DNA from: an uncultured Bacteroidales bacterium | Lineage (GTDB): Bacteria; Bacteroidota; Bacteroidia; Bacteroidales; UBA932 | Direction: 5' to 3' | Assembly: GCA_944323345.1 (NCBI GenBank) | Contig: CALUSC010000001.1 | Location: forward strand, 186,001-250,000 | Length of the DNA: 64,000 bases | In this document: positions 8,953 through 17,218 of the stretch, piece after piece | Numbering within the stretch: the first letter of the stretch is position 1 | Layout: every line of letters begins with the position of its first letter | The notes under the pieces: generated by a model | Databases searched by the model: none | What the model was told of the DNA's origin: nothing | The model's input: the letters and a program-made list of their open reading frames with translations, nothing else | Made by a program: the position numbers and the translations under genes

Positions 8953-9528
8953 TCAGTCATTTGTCAGGCTTTCGACCCATATCTGGTAAATCAAGGCAGA
9001 ATTGGCTGGAATATTCCCGATGATCTTGTCGCCGAATCCGTATTTTCCGGAAAAGACGATATAGCAGATCTCACCGCCCCTGACACCGGCCAGGCCTTTT
9101 CTCAGGCCTTCCACCAGCGAGGAGTCGTCATCGAGTGTGACTGTAAGGATGCCATAATCCGGCGACGTCAGGGTCCATCCGCTTTCGGTGGCAGTCTCTT
9201 CCCTGTTCGTGATGAAGAGGTTACTTGCTGACGGAGCGCTTCCGCTGAATATGTATCCGGCATAATAGAATGATACAGTGCCCCCTTTCGCGAGCTCTTC
9301 TCCGCTTCCTTCTGTCAGGACTATCCTGTTGGAGCCTCCATTATGCACTATCCTGGGCGCCGGGTCCTGCGAGGACAGACTTTCGATGAATGAATCGATC
9401 CTGTCTTCCTGTGAGGAATACGTCGTCTCCAGACTTTGTTTCTTGCATGCCGACATACAGCAGAATGCCGCTGCCGCCATGAGGCAATATCTGAAAAATT
9501 TTCCCATAAATCCTTTACTGTATATCAT
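8953..9528 (-). CDS. FKBP-type peptidyl-prolyl isomerase-like lipoprotein
   Basis: The 191-residue protein has a signal peptide with an MSAC lipobox (Cys27) and a single FKBP-like domain: GSGEELAKGGTVSFYYAGYIF, then GLRKGLAGVRGGE and a C-terminal IYQIWVESL strand. It probably acts as a periplasmic folding helper; some catalytic-pocket residues differ from model FKBPs, so isomerase activity is uncertain. The ATG at 9528 overlaps the upstream DHH gene by 14 bases. An ATG at 9507 is an equally good start, and the signal peptide remains intact from there. Confidence 0.8.
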   Translation of the reverse strand: MIYSKGFMGKFFRYCLMAAAAFCCMSACKKQSLETTYSSQEDRIDSFIESLSSQDPAPRIVHNGGSNRIVLTEGSGEELAKGGTVSFYYAGYIFSGSAPSASNLFITNREETATESGWTLTSPDYGILTVTLDDDSSLVEGLRKGLAGVRGGEICYIVFSGKYGFGDKIIGNIPANSALIYQIWVESLTND

Positions 9529-10609
9529 TCAGGAATTTTCCCGTAACTCTTTCCGTATAGCTTGCCGCCTTTTCAGGTCCTCCTCCATCCAGATCCTTTT
9601 CCTTGAGCAGTTTCCCGCCTGCCGCAAGTTCATGCCCGCCTCCGTTGAAATACAGCGCGGCGCATCTGTTTGCCGATATCCCTCGTTTTGACCTGACAGA
9701 CACCCTGAACCTGTCGTCCTCTTCCTTGAGCAGAAGGCTCATCCTGACATTTTTTATGCCAAGCGCCATATTCACGAACCCTTCCGTCTCTCCTTCCCTC
9801 AGATCGTACTTCTTTGCCAGCTCCTTGCTTATTATCATATAGGCGGCGCCTTCCGGAGTGATTTTCATGACTTCGTGCAGAAGTTCGCCCATGAGCCTGA
9901 ATCTGTTTTCCCTGTAATTATTGTACAGGGATGCCACTATTGCATCCCTGTCAATGCCGGCTCCCAGCAGTTCCGAGGCCATCCTGAACGTGGACGGGAA
10001 CACGGAATTCGAAAAATTGTTCGTGTCCGTGGTCATTCCGGCCAGAAGCGCTTCGGCCGCCTTTACCGGGAGTCTGGAGGCATCTCCGCATATTTCCGGA
10101 CATGACATCAGTATATGGTACAGCAGTTCGGCAGTAGACGAAATCTCAGTTACGGAAAAGACAAGATCGAACTCTCCGGCATCCGGGTTCAGGTGGTGGT
10201 CGATGAGAATTTTCGGACAGCGGTTTTCCCTGAGTGCCTTTTCCAGGTTTTCAGCCCGGCCGAAGGAGTTCATGTCCAGGCAGAATATCAGATCGCTGCG
10301 CCGTATGGCATCGAGAGCTTTCTCCGGGGAATCTTCATAGACGGAAATCCTTTCCTTTCCTTCTCCTGCCAGAAACGACAGCGAATCGGGGTATCTGTCA
10401 TTCAGGATTACCGTCGGGGTCTTGCCTGTATACCGGATATAGTGGAAAAGTCCCATGGAGCTGCCTATGGCGTCGCCGTCAGGATGCATGTGCGTCACTA
10501 TGGCTATGTTCTCTGCCTTTTCAGTCATTGTCCGCATGGACATTACTATTGCAGGATTTATATTTTCCATATATTCAATATATTGTCGCCGGGAAAGTTT
10601 TTCCTTCAT
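9515..10609 (-). CDS. DHH-family phosphoesterase (NrnA-like oligoribonuclease/pAp phosphatase)
   Basis: The 364-residue cytoplasmic protein has THMHPDGDAIGSSMG (motif I with metal-binding His and Asp), FCLDMNSFGRAE (motif II) and LIDHHLNPD (the DHH motif), then a C-terminal DHHA1 domain ending in YFNGGGHELAAGG. This is the layout of NrnA-type enzymes, which degrade very short RNAs and dephosphorylate 3'-phosphoadenosine 5'-phosphate. Start chosen is the ATG at 10609, shortly after a good -7 box. Substrate preference between the two activities is not deducible. Confidence 0.9.
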   Translation of the reverse strand: MKEKLSRRQYIEYMENINPAIVMSMRTMTEKAENIAIVTHMHPDGDAIGSSMGLFHYIRYTGKTPTVILNDRYPDSLSFLAGEGKERISVYEDSPEKALDAIRRSDLIFCLDMNSFGRAENLEKALRENRCPKILIDHHLNPDAGEFDLVFSVTEISSTAELLYHILMSCPEICGDASRLPVKAAEALLAGMTTDTNNFSNSVFPSTFRMASELLGAGIDRDAIVASLYNNYRENRFRLMGELLHEVMKITPEGAAYMIISKELAKKYDLREGETEGFVNMALGIKNVRMSLLLKEEDDRFRVSVRSKRGISANRCAALYFNGGGHELAAGGKLLKEKDLDGGGPEKAASYTERVTGKFLNDIQ

Positions 10610-10620
10610 TAATGTGGGCG

Positions 10621-10628
10621 CAAATTTA
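10621..10628 (-). promoter_or_regulatory. -7 box for the DHH phosphoesterase gene
   Basis: The minus strand reads TAAATTTG, an exact TAnnTTTG match, 11 bases before the ATG. It sits in the divergent gap shared with the gene at 10707. Confidence 0.6.
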
Positions 10629-10660
10629 CAAATTATATTGCATTTGATAAATCAAATTTT

Positions 10661-10668
10661 TAACTTTG
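10661..10668 (+). promoter_or_regulatory. -7 box for the 10707 operon
   Basis: TAACTTTG matches TAnnTTTG, 38 bases before the ATG at 10707. A possible -33 element (TTTG at 10643-10646, or TTG at 10638-10640) lies upstream. Confidence 0.6.
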
Positions 10669-10706
10669 TCCGGAATTTTGAATATAATTAAATCACTAAA
10701 ATAATT

Positions 10707-11417
10707 ATGAAAATATTCAAGAAGGTACTTATCTACCTCATTTTCCCGCTTGCCATCATCGGATTGGCTTACCTGATTGTCGAAAGCGTGATGGAACCTG
10801 TGCGTTTCAACAATGAGAAGGCGGCCCGCGAAGCCGTCGCTATCCAGAGACTCAAGGATATCCGTACTCTGCAGAATGCCTACAAGGCCGAATATGGAAA
10901 ATTCACTGCCTCGTTCGACACTCTCAAATCATTCTTTACCGATTCATCCATGAAGGTGGTGATGCAGATCGGTTCCAACGATGACTCGATAGCGGTGGTC
11001 AATACCGAGAGACTCAAGAAACGTAATCCTCGTATCAAGCCTGAGCAGATGCTCGAACTTTACAGGAAAGGCGAACATCTTGTGTTCAGGATCGAGAATG
11101 AGATTCCTGTAAGGGATACTCTTTTCAACGACCGCAAGGACTTCGATCTTGATTCCCTGGCTTTCGTACCTTTCTCGCATGGCGATTCGATACTCATGCA
11201 GGCTGTAGTCAAGACAGTATCCGGTGTGAAGGTTCCTCTCTTCGAGGCCAGCATGACTTACAAGTCTCTTCTCAAAGGTCTGGATAACCAGCTCAGGATA
11301 AACCTTGACGCTCAGGAAAAGGAAAGAAACGAGAAGAAATACGGAACTGCCGATTTCTCCGGACTCAAGGTCGGAAGTGTCACTGCACCTAACAACAATG
11401 CAGGAAACTGGGAGTAA
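10707..11417 (+). CDS. conserved hypothetical membrane-anchored protein
   Basis: I do not recognise a named family. The 236-residue protein has one N-terminal hydrophobic segment (about 7-27) followed by a hydrophilic domain that begins with a helix rich in Ala, Arg and Lys (RLKDIRTLQNAYKAEYGKF), reminiscent of the stalk after a type IV pilin-like anchor. The rest is mixed alpha/beta with no Cys. It is probably an inner-membrane protein facing the periplasm. It is followed, with a 20-base overlap, by DUF3822 and rsmD, which suggests one operon but does not reveal its job. Confidence 0.75.
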   Translation: MKIFKKVLIYLIFPLAIIGLAYLIVESVMEPVRFNNEKAAREAVAIQRLKDIRTLQNAYKAEYGKFTASFDTLKSFFTDSSMKVVMQIGSNDDSIAVVNTERLKKRNPRIKPEQMLELYRKGEHLVFRIENEIPVRDTLFNDRKDFDLDSLAFVPFSHGDSILMQAVVKTVSGVKVPLFEASMTYKSLLKGLDNQLRINLDAQEKERNEKKYGTADFSGLKVGSVTAPNNNAGNWE

Positions 11418-12090
11418 CGGCAGGACAAGCATATCCGTACAGGTTTCCCTGGCAGGATATGTTTCCAGAACAGATATGAACGGTGTCAGCGTATCATCCG
11501 GATGGGTGAGCGCTGACCGTTTTTTTACTGATTCCCGGTTCCGGAGGCGCTATGACGACGTGTCGGTCTCACTGTTCACCCCGAAGTTCACTCTGGTTCC
11601 CGAACAGTTTTTCGACCCTCTTTCCGCCCGCTCCGTACTTTCGGATGTCGCGGAGCTGGAAGATTCGGATTATGTGACGTTCGAACGACTGCCGCATCTG
11701 AAGGCGGTTCTGGTTTATTCGAATTCCATAGGGGAGACTCTGTCCAGGGCGGTTGCGGAAACTGTTGTCAGATCAGACGGTTTCAAGACAAAAGTATTGC
11801 CTGAAGTATGGTACATGCTGAAGGCTCTGGATTCCATACAGGAGTATAACAAGGTGGTGGCATCGGTAGCCGACGGTTATCTTTATCTCGTCATTGCACA
11901 GGGCAGGAGCCTGCTGCTGTGCAATTCATACCAGGCTTCGGATTCCGTGACTGCGGAATATTTCATATTTCTGGCTATGAAGAAGCTGCAGCTGAATCCC
12001 GAAATGACCACGATTTATTTCAGGACTCCGCTGCAAGAAGAGGACGAGATGTCGCTGTACAGGTATTTCAAGTCGGTAGATTATCTGTAA
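11398..12090 (+). CDS. DUF3822 family protein
   Basis: The 230-residue protein resembles the Bacteroidota DUF3822 family: a domain with FTPKFTLVPEQFFDP near residue 60 and a second half with YLVIAQGRSLLLCNSY and FIFLAMKKLQLNPE. The two halves look like an actin/ASKHA-type fold, but no function is established. I start it at the ATG at 11398, which overlaps the preceding gene by 20 bases; an ATG at 11305 would force a 113-base overlap. Its stop overlaps the rsmD ATG by one base (TAATG), a conserved arrangement in the phylum as far as I recall. Confidence 0.8.
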   Translation: MQETGSNGRTSISVQVSLAGYVSRTDMNGVSVSSGWVSADRFFTDSRFRRRYDDVSVSLFTPKFTLVPEQFFDPLSARSVLSDVAELEDSDYVTFERLPHLKAVLVYSNSIGETLSRAVAETVVRSDGFKTKVLPEVWYMLKALDSIQEYNKVVASVADGYLYLVIAQGRSLLLCNSYQASDSVTAEYFIFLAMKKLQLNPEMTTIYFRTPLQEEDEMSLYRYFKSVDYL

Positions 12091-12635
12091 TGAGAATAAT
12101 TGGAGGAAAGTTGAAGGGGAAGCCGATAGTGCCCCCTCAGGGATATCCGGCGCGTCCTACTACGGATTTTGCCAAGGAAGGCCTTTTCAATATCCTGGAT
12201 AACGAGTATGAGTTCGACGGTCTTGCTGTTCTGGATCTGTTCGGAGGGACAGGCTCCATATCATACGAATTCGCTTCCAGAGGTGCATCCGACATCGTCT
12301 GCGTGGAAATGAACCCTTCGAGTGCGTCGTTCATAAAGTCGCAGGCAAGGAAATTCGGACTGGATGCCATAACGGTAGTCCGGCATAATGTGTTCGATTT
12401 CCTGAAAATCTGCGAAAAGAAATTCGACATAATATTCGCCGACCCTCCTTATTCTATCGACGGACTCGATACTATCCCAGATCAGGTATTTGCTGCGGAC
12501 GTGCTGGTCCCGGAAGGTTATTTTATTCTGGAGCATCCGGCAGAATTCCGTTTTACGGATCATCCGCGTTTCCTGAAAGAAAGGAAATACGGCAATGTAC
12601 ATTTCTCTTTCTTTGAAAATTCTCCGGAAAAATAA
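12090..12635 (+). CDS. rsmD: 16S rRNA (guanine(966)-N(2))-methyltransferase
   Basis: The 181-residue enzyme methylates G966 (E. coli numbering) of 16S rRNA with S-adenosylmethionine. It begins MRIIGGKLKGK, has the SAM-binding VLDLFGGTGS loop, the acidic VEMNP strand end, and the catalytic FADPPY motif. Length and order match RsmD. The ATG at 12090 overlaps the DUF3822 stop; the frame is open further upstream but lies inside that gene, so the longer version is spurious. Confidence 0.95.
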   Translation: MRIIGGKLKGKPIVPPQGYPARPTTDFAKEGLFNILDNEYEFDGLAVLDLFGGTGSISYEFASRGASDIVCVEMNPSSASFIKSQARKFGLDAITVVRHNVFDFLKICEKKFDIIFADPPYSIDGLDTIPDQVFAADVLVPEGYFILEHPAEFRFTDHPRFLKERKYGNVHFSFFENSPEK

Positions 12636-12637
12636 AT

Positions 12638-12645
12638 TATATTTG
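12638..12645 (+). promoter_or_regulatory. -7 box for the DUF4861 gene
   Basis: TATATTTG matches TAnnTTTG and lies directly after the rsmD stop codon, 24 bases before the ATG at 12670. Confidence 0.65.
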
Positions 12646-12669
12646 CCTTTTGCATTAAAATCGGAATAT

Positions 12670-13521
12670 ATGAAAAAAGTTCTTGCAACAGCAGTGGTAT
12701 TGGTGTATTGTACATTGGCCGGGGCGCAGACTTCCAAGAGCCTTTTCTGGAAAAAGGACGGAGTGCAGGTCAGTGAGATAGTTTCACAGGAAGCGGATCT
12801 TTATAAGGAAGTAGGACATCACGGACCGGCTGTGGAGAATACGCATTTCGCCCTTCGCATATATTTCAATGACAGCGGTGCGATAGATGTGTATTCCAAG
12901 TCCGGACGCGGGCTGGAACTGGAGCAGTACAAATGGTATCCTACTGCGGAACAGCAGGAAAAATACGGGGCAGGCTGCGATGAGTACAGGGTCGGCAAGA
13001 CTGTGGGTTTGGGCGGAATAGCTTTGTGGGACGGAAAGTCTGAAGTGAAACTGAAAGCTACCAGGGGCCGTACGGCCAGAGTGGGGGATACCAAGAACGG
13101 ATCTTTCGCTGAGATGATAGCTTACGGTGTCCCGTATATGAAAGATACGGTAGACATATCCATAAGAATAGACATGAGCAGGAAAACCCGTACGGCTGTG
13201 GTGACTGCCAGTGAATTGTCCGGAAAGGAAGTCATGTTCCTCACAGGCGTGAACTATCATCCCGGCGAGACGGTGAAATGCGGAGACGGCTTTATTTTCG
13301 CATGGGGCATCCACCCTGCCGATGTTTCCGAATCGCCTATACCTATCGGAGCCGGAATGTTTTATAAGACGGGAGATTTCGGCCCTATGGAGGTGACTCC
13401 CGACATGATCCGCATCATTTCGAAACCGGCGTCATCCGTCTCTACCACAGTAGTGGCCGCTTCTACCAAGGAAGCTGAGCTGAATACGGCAAAACGTTTC
13501 GAAAACTTCATGATCAGATAA
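12670..13521 (+). CDS. DUF4861 family secreted protein
   Basis: The 283-residue protein has a Sec signal peptide cleaved after LAGAQ-like residues (about 19). The mature part has the DUF4861 pattern: HHGPAVENTHFALRIYF, KWYPTAEQQEKYGAGCDEY, KTVGLGGIALWDG, and a C-terminal FIFAWGIHPADV stretch. Such proteins are common near polysaccharide-use genes in Bacteroidota; a sugar or lyase-product function has been suggested by context only. Here it stands alone between rsmD and ybaK. A second, more divergent family member lies in the pectin region at 62374. Confidence 0.8.
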   Translation: MKKVLATAVVLVYCTLAGAQTSKSLFWKKDGVQVSEIVSQEADLYKEVGHHGPAVENTHFALRIYFNDSGAIDVYSKSGRGLELEQYKWYPTAEQQEKYGAGCDEYRVGKTVGLGGIALWDGKSEVKLKATRGRTARVGDTKNGSFAEMIAYGVPYMKDTVDISIRIDMSRKTRTAVVTASELSGKEVMFLTGVNYHPGETVKCGDGFIFAWGIHPADVSESPIPIGAGMFYKTGDFGPMEVTPDMIRIISKPASSVSTTVVAASTKEAELNTAKRFENFMIR

Positions 13522-13538
13522 TCCTGTCCGCTCCCGAT

Positions 13539-14027
13539 ATGTCCAAAAACAGGAAAATAGAGAAAACCAATGCTGCACGTCTGCTGGACAAGGCAGGTAT
13601 AACTTATGAGCTGGTGCCGTATGAGGTGGATGAAAACAATCTGGCGGCAACGCATATTTCGGAGCAGCTCGGAGAACCGGTAGAGCAGGTCTTCAAGACC
13701 CTGGTACTGTCAGGGGACAGGACTGGCTATTTCGTCTGCGTGATTCCGGGAAACGGTGAAGTGGACCTGAAAGCTGCGGCGAAAGTGTCAGGCAACAAGA
13801 AATGCGACCTGATTCCGATGAAGGATCTTCTTCCCGTGACAGGTTATATCAGAGGAGGGTGTTCTCCGGTGGGCATGAAAAAGCCTTTCCCTACGTACTT
13901 TCATTCTACTGTCCTGGATTTCGATACAGTATATGTCAGTGCCGGTGTGCGCGGTCTTCAGTTCAGGGTCAGCCCGAAAGACCTGGTCTCATACGTTCAC
14001 GGGGAGACTGCTGATATTGTTAAATGA
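13539..14027 (+). CDS. ybaK: Cys-tRNA(Pro)/Cys-tRNA(Cys) deacylase
   Basis: The 162-residue protein is a complete YbaK/EbsC-type editing factor. These cytoplasmic enzymes hydrolyse cysteine wrongly attached to tRNA(Pro). Family features are LLDKAGITYELVPYE at the N terminus, EQVFKTLVLSGD with the conserved Lys, the KKCDLIPMKDLLPVTGYIRGGCSP stretch (positions 13798-13868) and PTYFHSTVLDFDTVYVSAG. It starts 17 bases after the DUF4861 gene and may be cotranscribed with it. Confidence 0.93.
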   Translation: MSKNRKIEKTNAARLLDKAGITYELVPYEVDENNLAATHISEQLGEPVEQVFKTLVLSGDRTGYFVCVIPGNGEVDLKAAAKVSGNKKCDLIPMKDLLPVTGYIRGGCSPVGMKKPFPTYFHSTVLDFDTVYVSAGVRGLQFRVSPKDLVSYVHGETADIVK

Positions 14028-14097
14028 TGGCGGCCGTGGATGGCGTCAAAGCAACAGCAGATGGTTGACTCAAAACGTCTAAGACGGGCCTTTCTAA

Positions 14098-15405
14098 TTA
14101 TATGGATACGGCAGTGTAGTGCGGACCGAACCGTTCGAAGGCGGCGCGGTCGAGCATCTCCCTGTCGTCCGGGTGGGCTATGCCGATGAGCAGTTTGGCC
14201 CTTTCCTGCATGGATTTCCCGTAGAGATCCACTGCACCGTATTCTGTAACTACCCAGTGTGCATGCGCCCTGGTGGTCACGACTCCGGCTCCGGAAGTGA
14301 TGGCCGGCGCTATCTTCGACACGCCTTTCCTGGTCCTTGAAGGCATGGCTATGATGGCTTTGCCTCCCTGCGACAGCGAAGCTCCGTACACGAAGTCTAT
14401 CTGACCTCCGACTCCGGAGTAGAATTTCGTACCTATGGAATCGGCGCATATCTGTCCCGTAAGGTCTATCTGCACGGCAGAGTTTATGGCCACCATTTTC
14501 GGATTTTTGGATATTACATAAGGATCATTCGTGTAGCCGACATCCATCATGGCGACCATCGGGTTGTCATCTATGAAATCATAGCACTCCTTTGAACCGA
14601 GGAGGAATGTAGCCACTATTTTCCCTTTGTCGGTGACTTTCCCTGTGCCGTCGATCACTCCCTTGTCTACCAGCTCCAGTACGCCGTCGGCAAACATTTC
14701 GGTGTGGATACCCAAATGCCTGTGTCCTCCCAACTGTGCGAGGACGGCATTCGGAATGGCTCCTATTCCCATCTGCAGACAGGAGCCGTCGTCTATAAGT
14801 TCCGCACAGTGTTTCCCGATGGATGTCTCCACTTCGTCAGGCTGGCTGAAATGACCGGGAACCAGCGGAGTATCATCCTCCACGAATATGTCGATGAGAT
14901 CCATCGGTATCATGGCCTGTCCCCAGGCACGCGGTACATTCCTGTTCACTACGGCGATTACGGTTCCGGCGCATTCTATGGCGGCCAGGGTGGCGTCTAC
15001 CGAAGTGCCGAGAGATACGTAGCCGTGCTTGTCCGGCGGGCATACCTGTATCATGGCTACATCGCACGGAAGCGCTCCGCAACGGTACAGTTTCTGTGTT
15101 TCACCCAGAAAAACAGGTATGTAGTCGGAATAGCCCTCCTGTACGCTTTTACGGACATTCGCCCCGATGAAGAAGCCCTGATGAAAAAATATGCCTTCGA
15201 ATTTCGGATCCGAGTACGGAGCCGGACCTTCGGTATGCAGGTGGTGCACCTTCACATTCTTGATTTCTCCGGCTTCCCCTCTGCGGCACATTGCATTGAT
15301 CAGGATCTGCGGTGCGCTGGCCACGCTGCTCAGGTGCACGTGGTCTCCTGACTTGATGACTTTGACTGCTTCGTCGGCAGATACATAGTGGATTTCTTTT
15401 TTCAT
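14098..15405 (-). CDS. acetyl-CoA hydrolase/transferase family CoA-transferase (butyryl- or 4-hydroxybutyrate-type)
   Basis: The 435-residue enzyme belongs to the class I CoA-transferase group that contains 4-hydroxybutyrate CoA-transferase and butyryl-CoA:acetate CoA-transferase. The catalytic glutamate lies in GIHTEMFADG (Glu236), close in position to the Glu238 known in 4-hydroxybutyrate CoA-transferase. MGIGAIPNAVL and the GGQIDFVYGA segment are also typical. It exchanges CoA between acyl-CoA and acetate. With ackA-ptb-buk in the same window it would give a second exit to acetate/butyrate. Exact acyl specificity is not resolved. The ATG at 15405 was chosen over an upstream ATG because it follows the -7 box. 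Confidence 0.88.
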   Translation of the reverse strand: MKKEIHYVSADEAVKVIKSGDHVHLSSVASAPQILINAMCRRGEAGEIKNVKVHHLHTEGPAPYSDPKFEGIFFHQGFFIGANVRKSVQEGYSDYIPVFLGETQKLYRCGALPCDVAMIQVCPPDKHGYVSLGTSVDATLAAIECAGTVIAVVNRNVPRAWGQAMIPMDLIDIFVEDDTPLVPGHFSQPDEVETSIGKHCAELIDDGSCLQMGIGAIPNAVLAQLGGHRHLGIHTEMFADGVLELVDKGVIDGTGKVTDKGKIVATFLLGSKECYDFIDDNPMVAMMDVGYTNDPYVISKNPKMVAINSAVQIDLTGQICADSIGTKFYSGVGGQIDFVYGASLSQGGKAIIAMPSRTRKGVSKIAPAITSGAGVVTTRAHAHWVVTEYGAVDLYGKSMQERAKLLIGIAHPDDREMLDRAAFERFGPHYTAVSI

Positions 15406-15426
15406 GTCTGTCTTGTTCGTGAATTG

Positions 15427-15434
15427 CAAAATTA
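15427..15434 (-). promoter_or_regulatory. -7 box for the CoA-transferase gene
   Basis: The minus strand reads TAATTTTG, matching TAnnTTTG, 21 bases before the ATG at 15405. Confidence 0.65.
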
Positions 15435-15496
15435 ATAAAAAATCATATTCGGTGAAAATGGCTGGCGGTACAGCTGAATTATTGAACATTCTTTTA

Positions 15497-15504
15497 TAAT
15501 TTTG
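15497..15504 (+). promoter_or_regulatory. -7 box for the mazG-tcdA operon
   Basis: TAATTTTG matches TAnnTTTG, 44 bases before the mazG ATG at 15549. It lies within a divergent gap shared with the CoA-transferase promoter. Confidence 0.65.
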
Positions 15505-15548
15505 CATTCGTCAAATTGCCATGCAGAATAATTATTGGATACATTGAT

Positions 15549-16367
15549 ATGAAAAGCAGACAGGAAAAACTCGAAGCATTCGGCAGAATACTCGACATAC
15601 TGGATGAACTCAGAGTGAAATGCCCGTGGGACAGGGCGCAGACTACAGAGTCCCTCAGGCCTCAGACCATTGAAGAGACATACGAACTCAGTGATGCCAT
15701 ACTGAAAAAAGACGATGCGAACATATCGAAAGAGCTCGGCGACGTGCTTCTTCATGTCCTTTTTTATTCCAAAATAGGGGAGGAGAACGGTACATACGAC
15801 ATCGTGGATGTCATCAATCATCTGTGTGACAAACTCATATACCGCCATCCTCATGTCTTCTCCACTGCTCAGGTGGCCGATGCCGCAGAGGTGGTGAAGA
15901 ACTGGGAACAGCTGAAACTGAAGGAAAAGGACGGGAACAAGAGAGTCCTGTCCGGAGTTCCGGAGACCCTTCCTCCTCTCCTGAAAGCCTACAGGATGCA
16001 GGACAAGGCCCGTGGCGTGGGCTTCGACTGGGAGCAGAAAGAGCAGGTATGGGACAAGGTCAGCGAGGAACTCGGCGAATTCAAGGCAGAACTCCAGTCC
16101 ATGGAGACCGTATCGTCCGACGAAGACAAGAAAGCCGCCAAAGACCGTGCAGAAGCCGAGCTCGGTGACTATCTCTTCGCGATAGTCAATGCCGCCAGGC
16201 TCTACGGACTGAATCCGGATACGGCTCTCGAGCGTACCTGCCACAAATTCAGGCAGAGATTCACATATCTGGAAGAACACACCATCAGGCAGGGCAGAAG
16301 CCTGAAAGACATGACATTGGCAGAGATGGATGCCATCTGGGACGAGGCTAAGGCAAAGGGACTCTGA
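15549..16367 (+). CDS. mazG: nucleoside triphosphate pyrophosphohydrolase
   Basis: The 272-residue protein is a full two-domain MazG. The first domain has LRVKCPWDRAQT and the metal-binding EETYEL ... ELGDVLLHV motif; the second has EELGEF ... EAELGDYLFAIVN. MazG converts NTPs to NMPs and PPi, cleaning aberrant nucleotides and affecting stress signalling. The start is ATG 15549; the frame is open further upstream only from a TTG. Its stop overlaps the tcdA ATG by one base (TGATG). Confidence 0.95.
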   Translation: MKSRQEKLEAFGRILDILDELRVKCPWDRAQTTESLRPQTIEETYELSDAILKKDDANISKELGDVLLHVLFYSKIGEENGTYDIVDVINHLCDKLIYRHPHVFSTAQVADAAEVVKNWEQLKLKEKDGNKRVLSGVPETLPPLLKAYRMQDKARGVGFDWEQKEQVWDKVSEELGEFKAELQSMETVSSDEDKKAAKDRAEAELGDYLFAIVNAARLYGLNPDTALERTCHKFRQRFTYLEEHTIRQGRSLKDMTLAEMDAIWDEAKAKGL

Positions 16368-17140
16368 TGGAGGCGGATATTGTGATGCCTGCAGGAGCTC
16401 AGTCATCCGGGATTCCTGCCTGGAAGGAGCGGACTGCTCTTCTCATCGGCCTGGACGGAGTGGACAGGCTGGCCCGTGCTGCTGTGGCCGTAATAGGGGC
16501 CGGGGGTGTCGGAGGTTTTGCGGCAGAGATGATAGCGCGTGCAGGGGTGGGCAGGATGATTGTCATGGACAGTGACGTGGTGTCGGTTACAAACAAGAAC
16601 CGGCAGCTTCTGGCCTTGGATTCCACCATCGGAAGGCTCAAATGCGAGGTGCTGGCCGAAAGACTCAGGGATATAAACCCAGACATTGACCTGCAGGTCA
16701 TGGAAAAGTATCTGGAGGCCGACGCTGTGGATACTGTTTTCGCGGACTGGAAGCCCGATGTGGTGATAGATGCGATAGACACCATCGCGCCGAAACTTGC
16801 GTTGATTAAATATTGCCTCGACAGAGGCATCCCTGTGGTTTCATCGATGGGGGCCGGGGCTAAAATGGATGCGACTAAAATCAGGATATCGGACATTTCG
16901 AAGACTTTCAACTGTCCTCTGGCTTTCATCGTCAGGAAAAGGCTGCGCAGGATGGGTATCAGACGGGGAGTGACGGCTGTATTTTCCGAGGAACTGCCTG
17001 ACAAGGATGCTTTCATCGTCTGCGACGAGAAGAACAAGAAATCGAACGCCGGAACCATTTCCTATATTCCCGCCGTCTTCGGGTGCGCCTGTGCCCAGGC
17101 GGCAATAGCTTCGCTGCTTTCGGACCGGAAACCTGTCTGA
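16367..17140 (+). CDS. tcdA: tRNA threonylcarbamoyladenosine dehydratase (TcdA/CsdL, ThiF family)
   Basis: The 257-residue protein carries a ThiF/E1-like adenylating domain: VIGAGGVGGFAAEMIARAGVG binds ATP, DSDVVSVTNKNRQ and IDAIDTIAPKLALI follow as in TcdA. The enzyme cyclises t6A37 of ANN-decoding tRNAs to ct6A using ATP. The C-terminal segment PAVFGCACAQAAI is also conserved in the family. It is translationally coupled to mazG. The gene stops just before the repeat-flanked ATPase cassette. Confidence 0.92.
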   Translation: MEADIVMPAGAQSSGIPAWKERTALLIGLDGVDRLARAAVAVIGAGGVGGFAAEMIARAGVGRMIVMDSDVVSVTNKNRQLLALDSTIGRLKCEVLAERLRDINPDIDLQVMEKYLEADAVDTVFADWKPDVVIDAIDTIAPKLALIKYCLDRGIPVVSSMGAGAKMDATKIRISDISKTFNCPLAFIVRKRLRRMGIRRGVTAVFSEELPDKDAFIVCDEKNKKSNAGTISYIPAVFGCACAQAAIASLLSDRKPV

Positions 17141-17178
17141 CCCGGAAGCAGCAGAATGTACTCTTTTTTATTTGCAGG

Positions 17179-17218
17179 TTTTATGCAAAATCGGAATTCA
17201 ATCCCGAAATTACATAAA
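17179..17218 (+). repeat. 40-bp palindromic direct repeat, copy A (right edge of ATPase gene)
   Basis: This 40-bp sequence recurs at 18367-18406 with only two differences (38/40). Each copy is itself an imperfect inverted repeat with arms of about 19 bases. The stop codon of the minus-strand ATPase gene (17210-17212) lies inside this copy, so the last codons TTT ATG TAA come from the repeat. Confidence 0.85.

Noticed and set aside
11305..11397. longer start for the DUF3822 gene
   Set aside because: It would overlap the upstream gene by 113 bases; the ATG at 11398 suits the family N terminus.
15432..16406. 324-codon minus-strand frame opposite mazG
   Set aside because: Antisense shadow of a clear MazG gene, running through the divergent promoter region.
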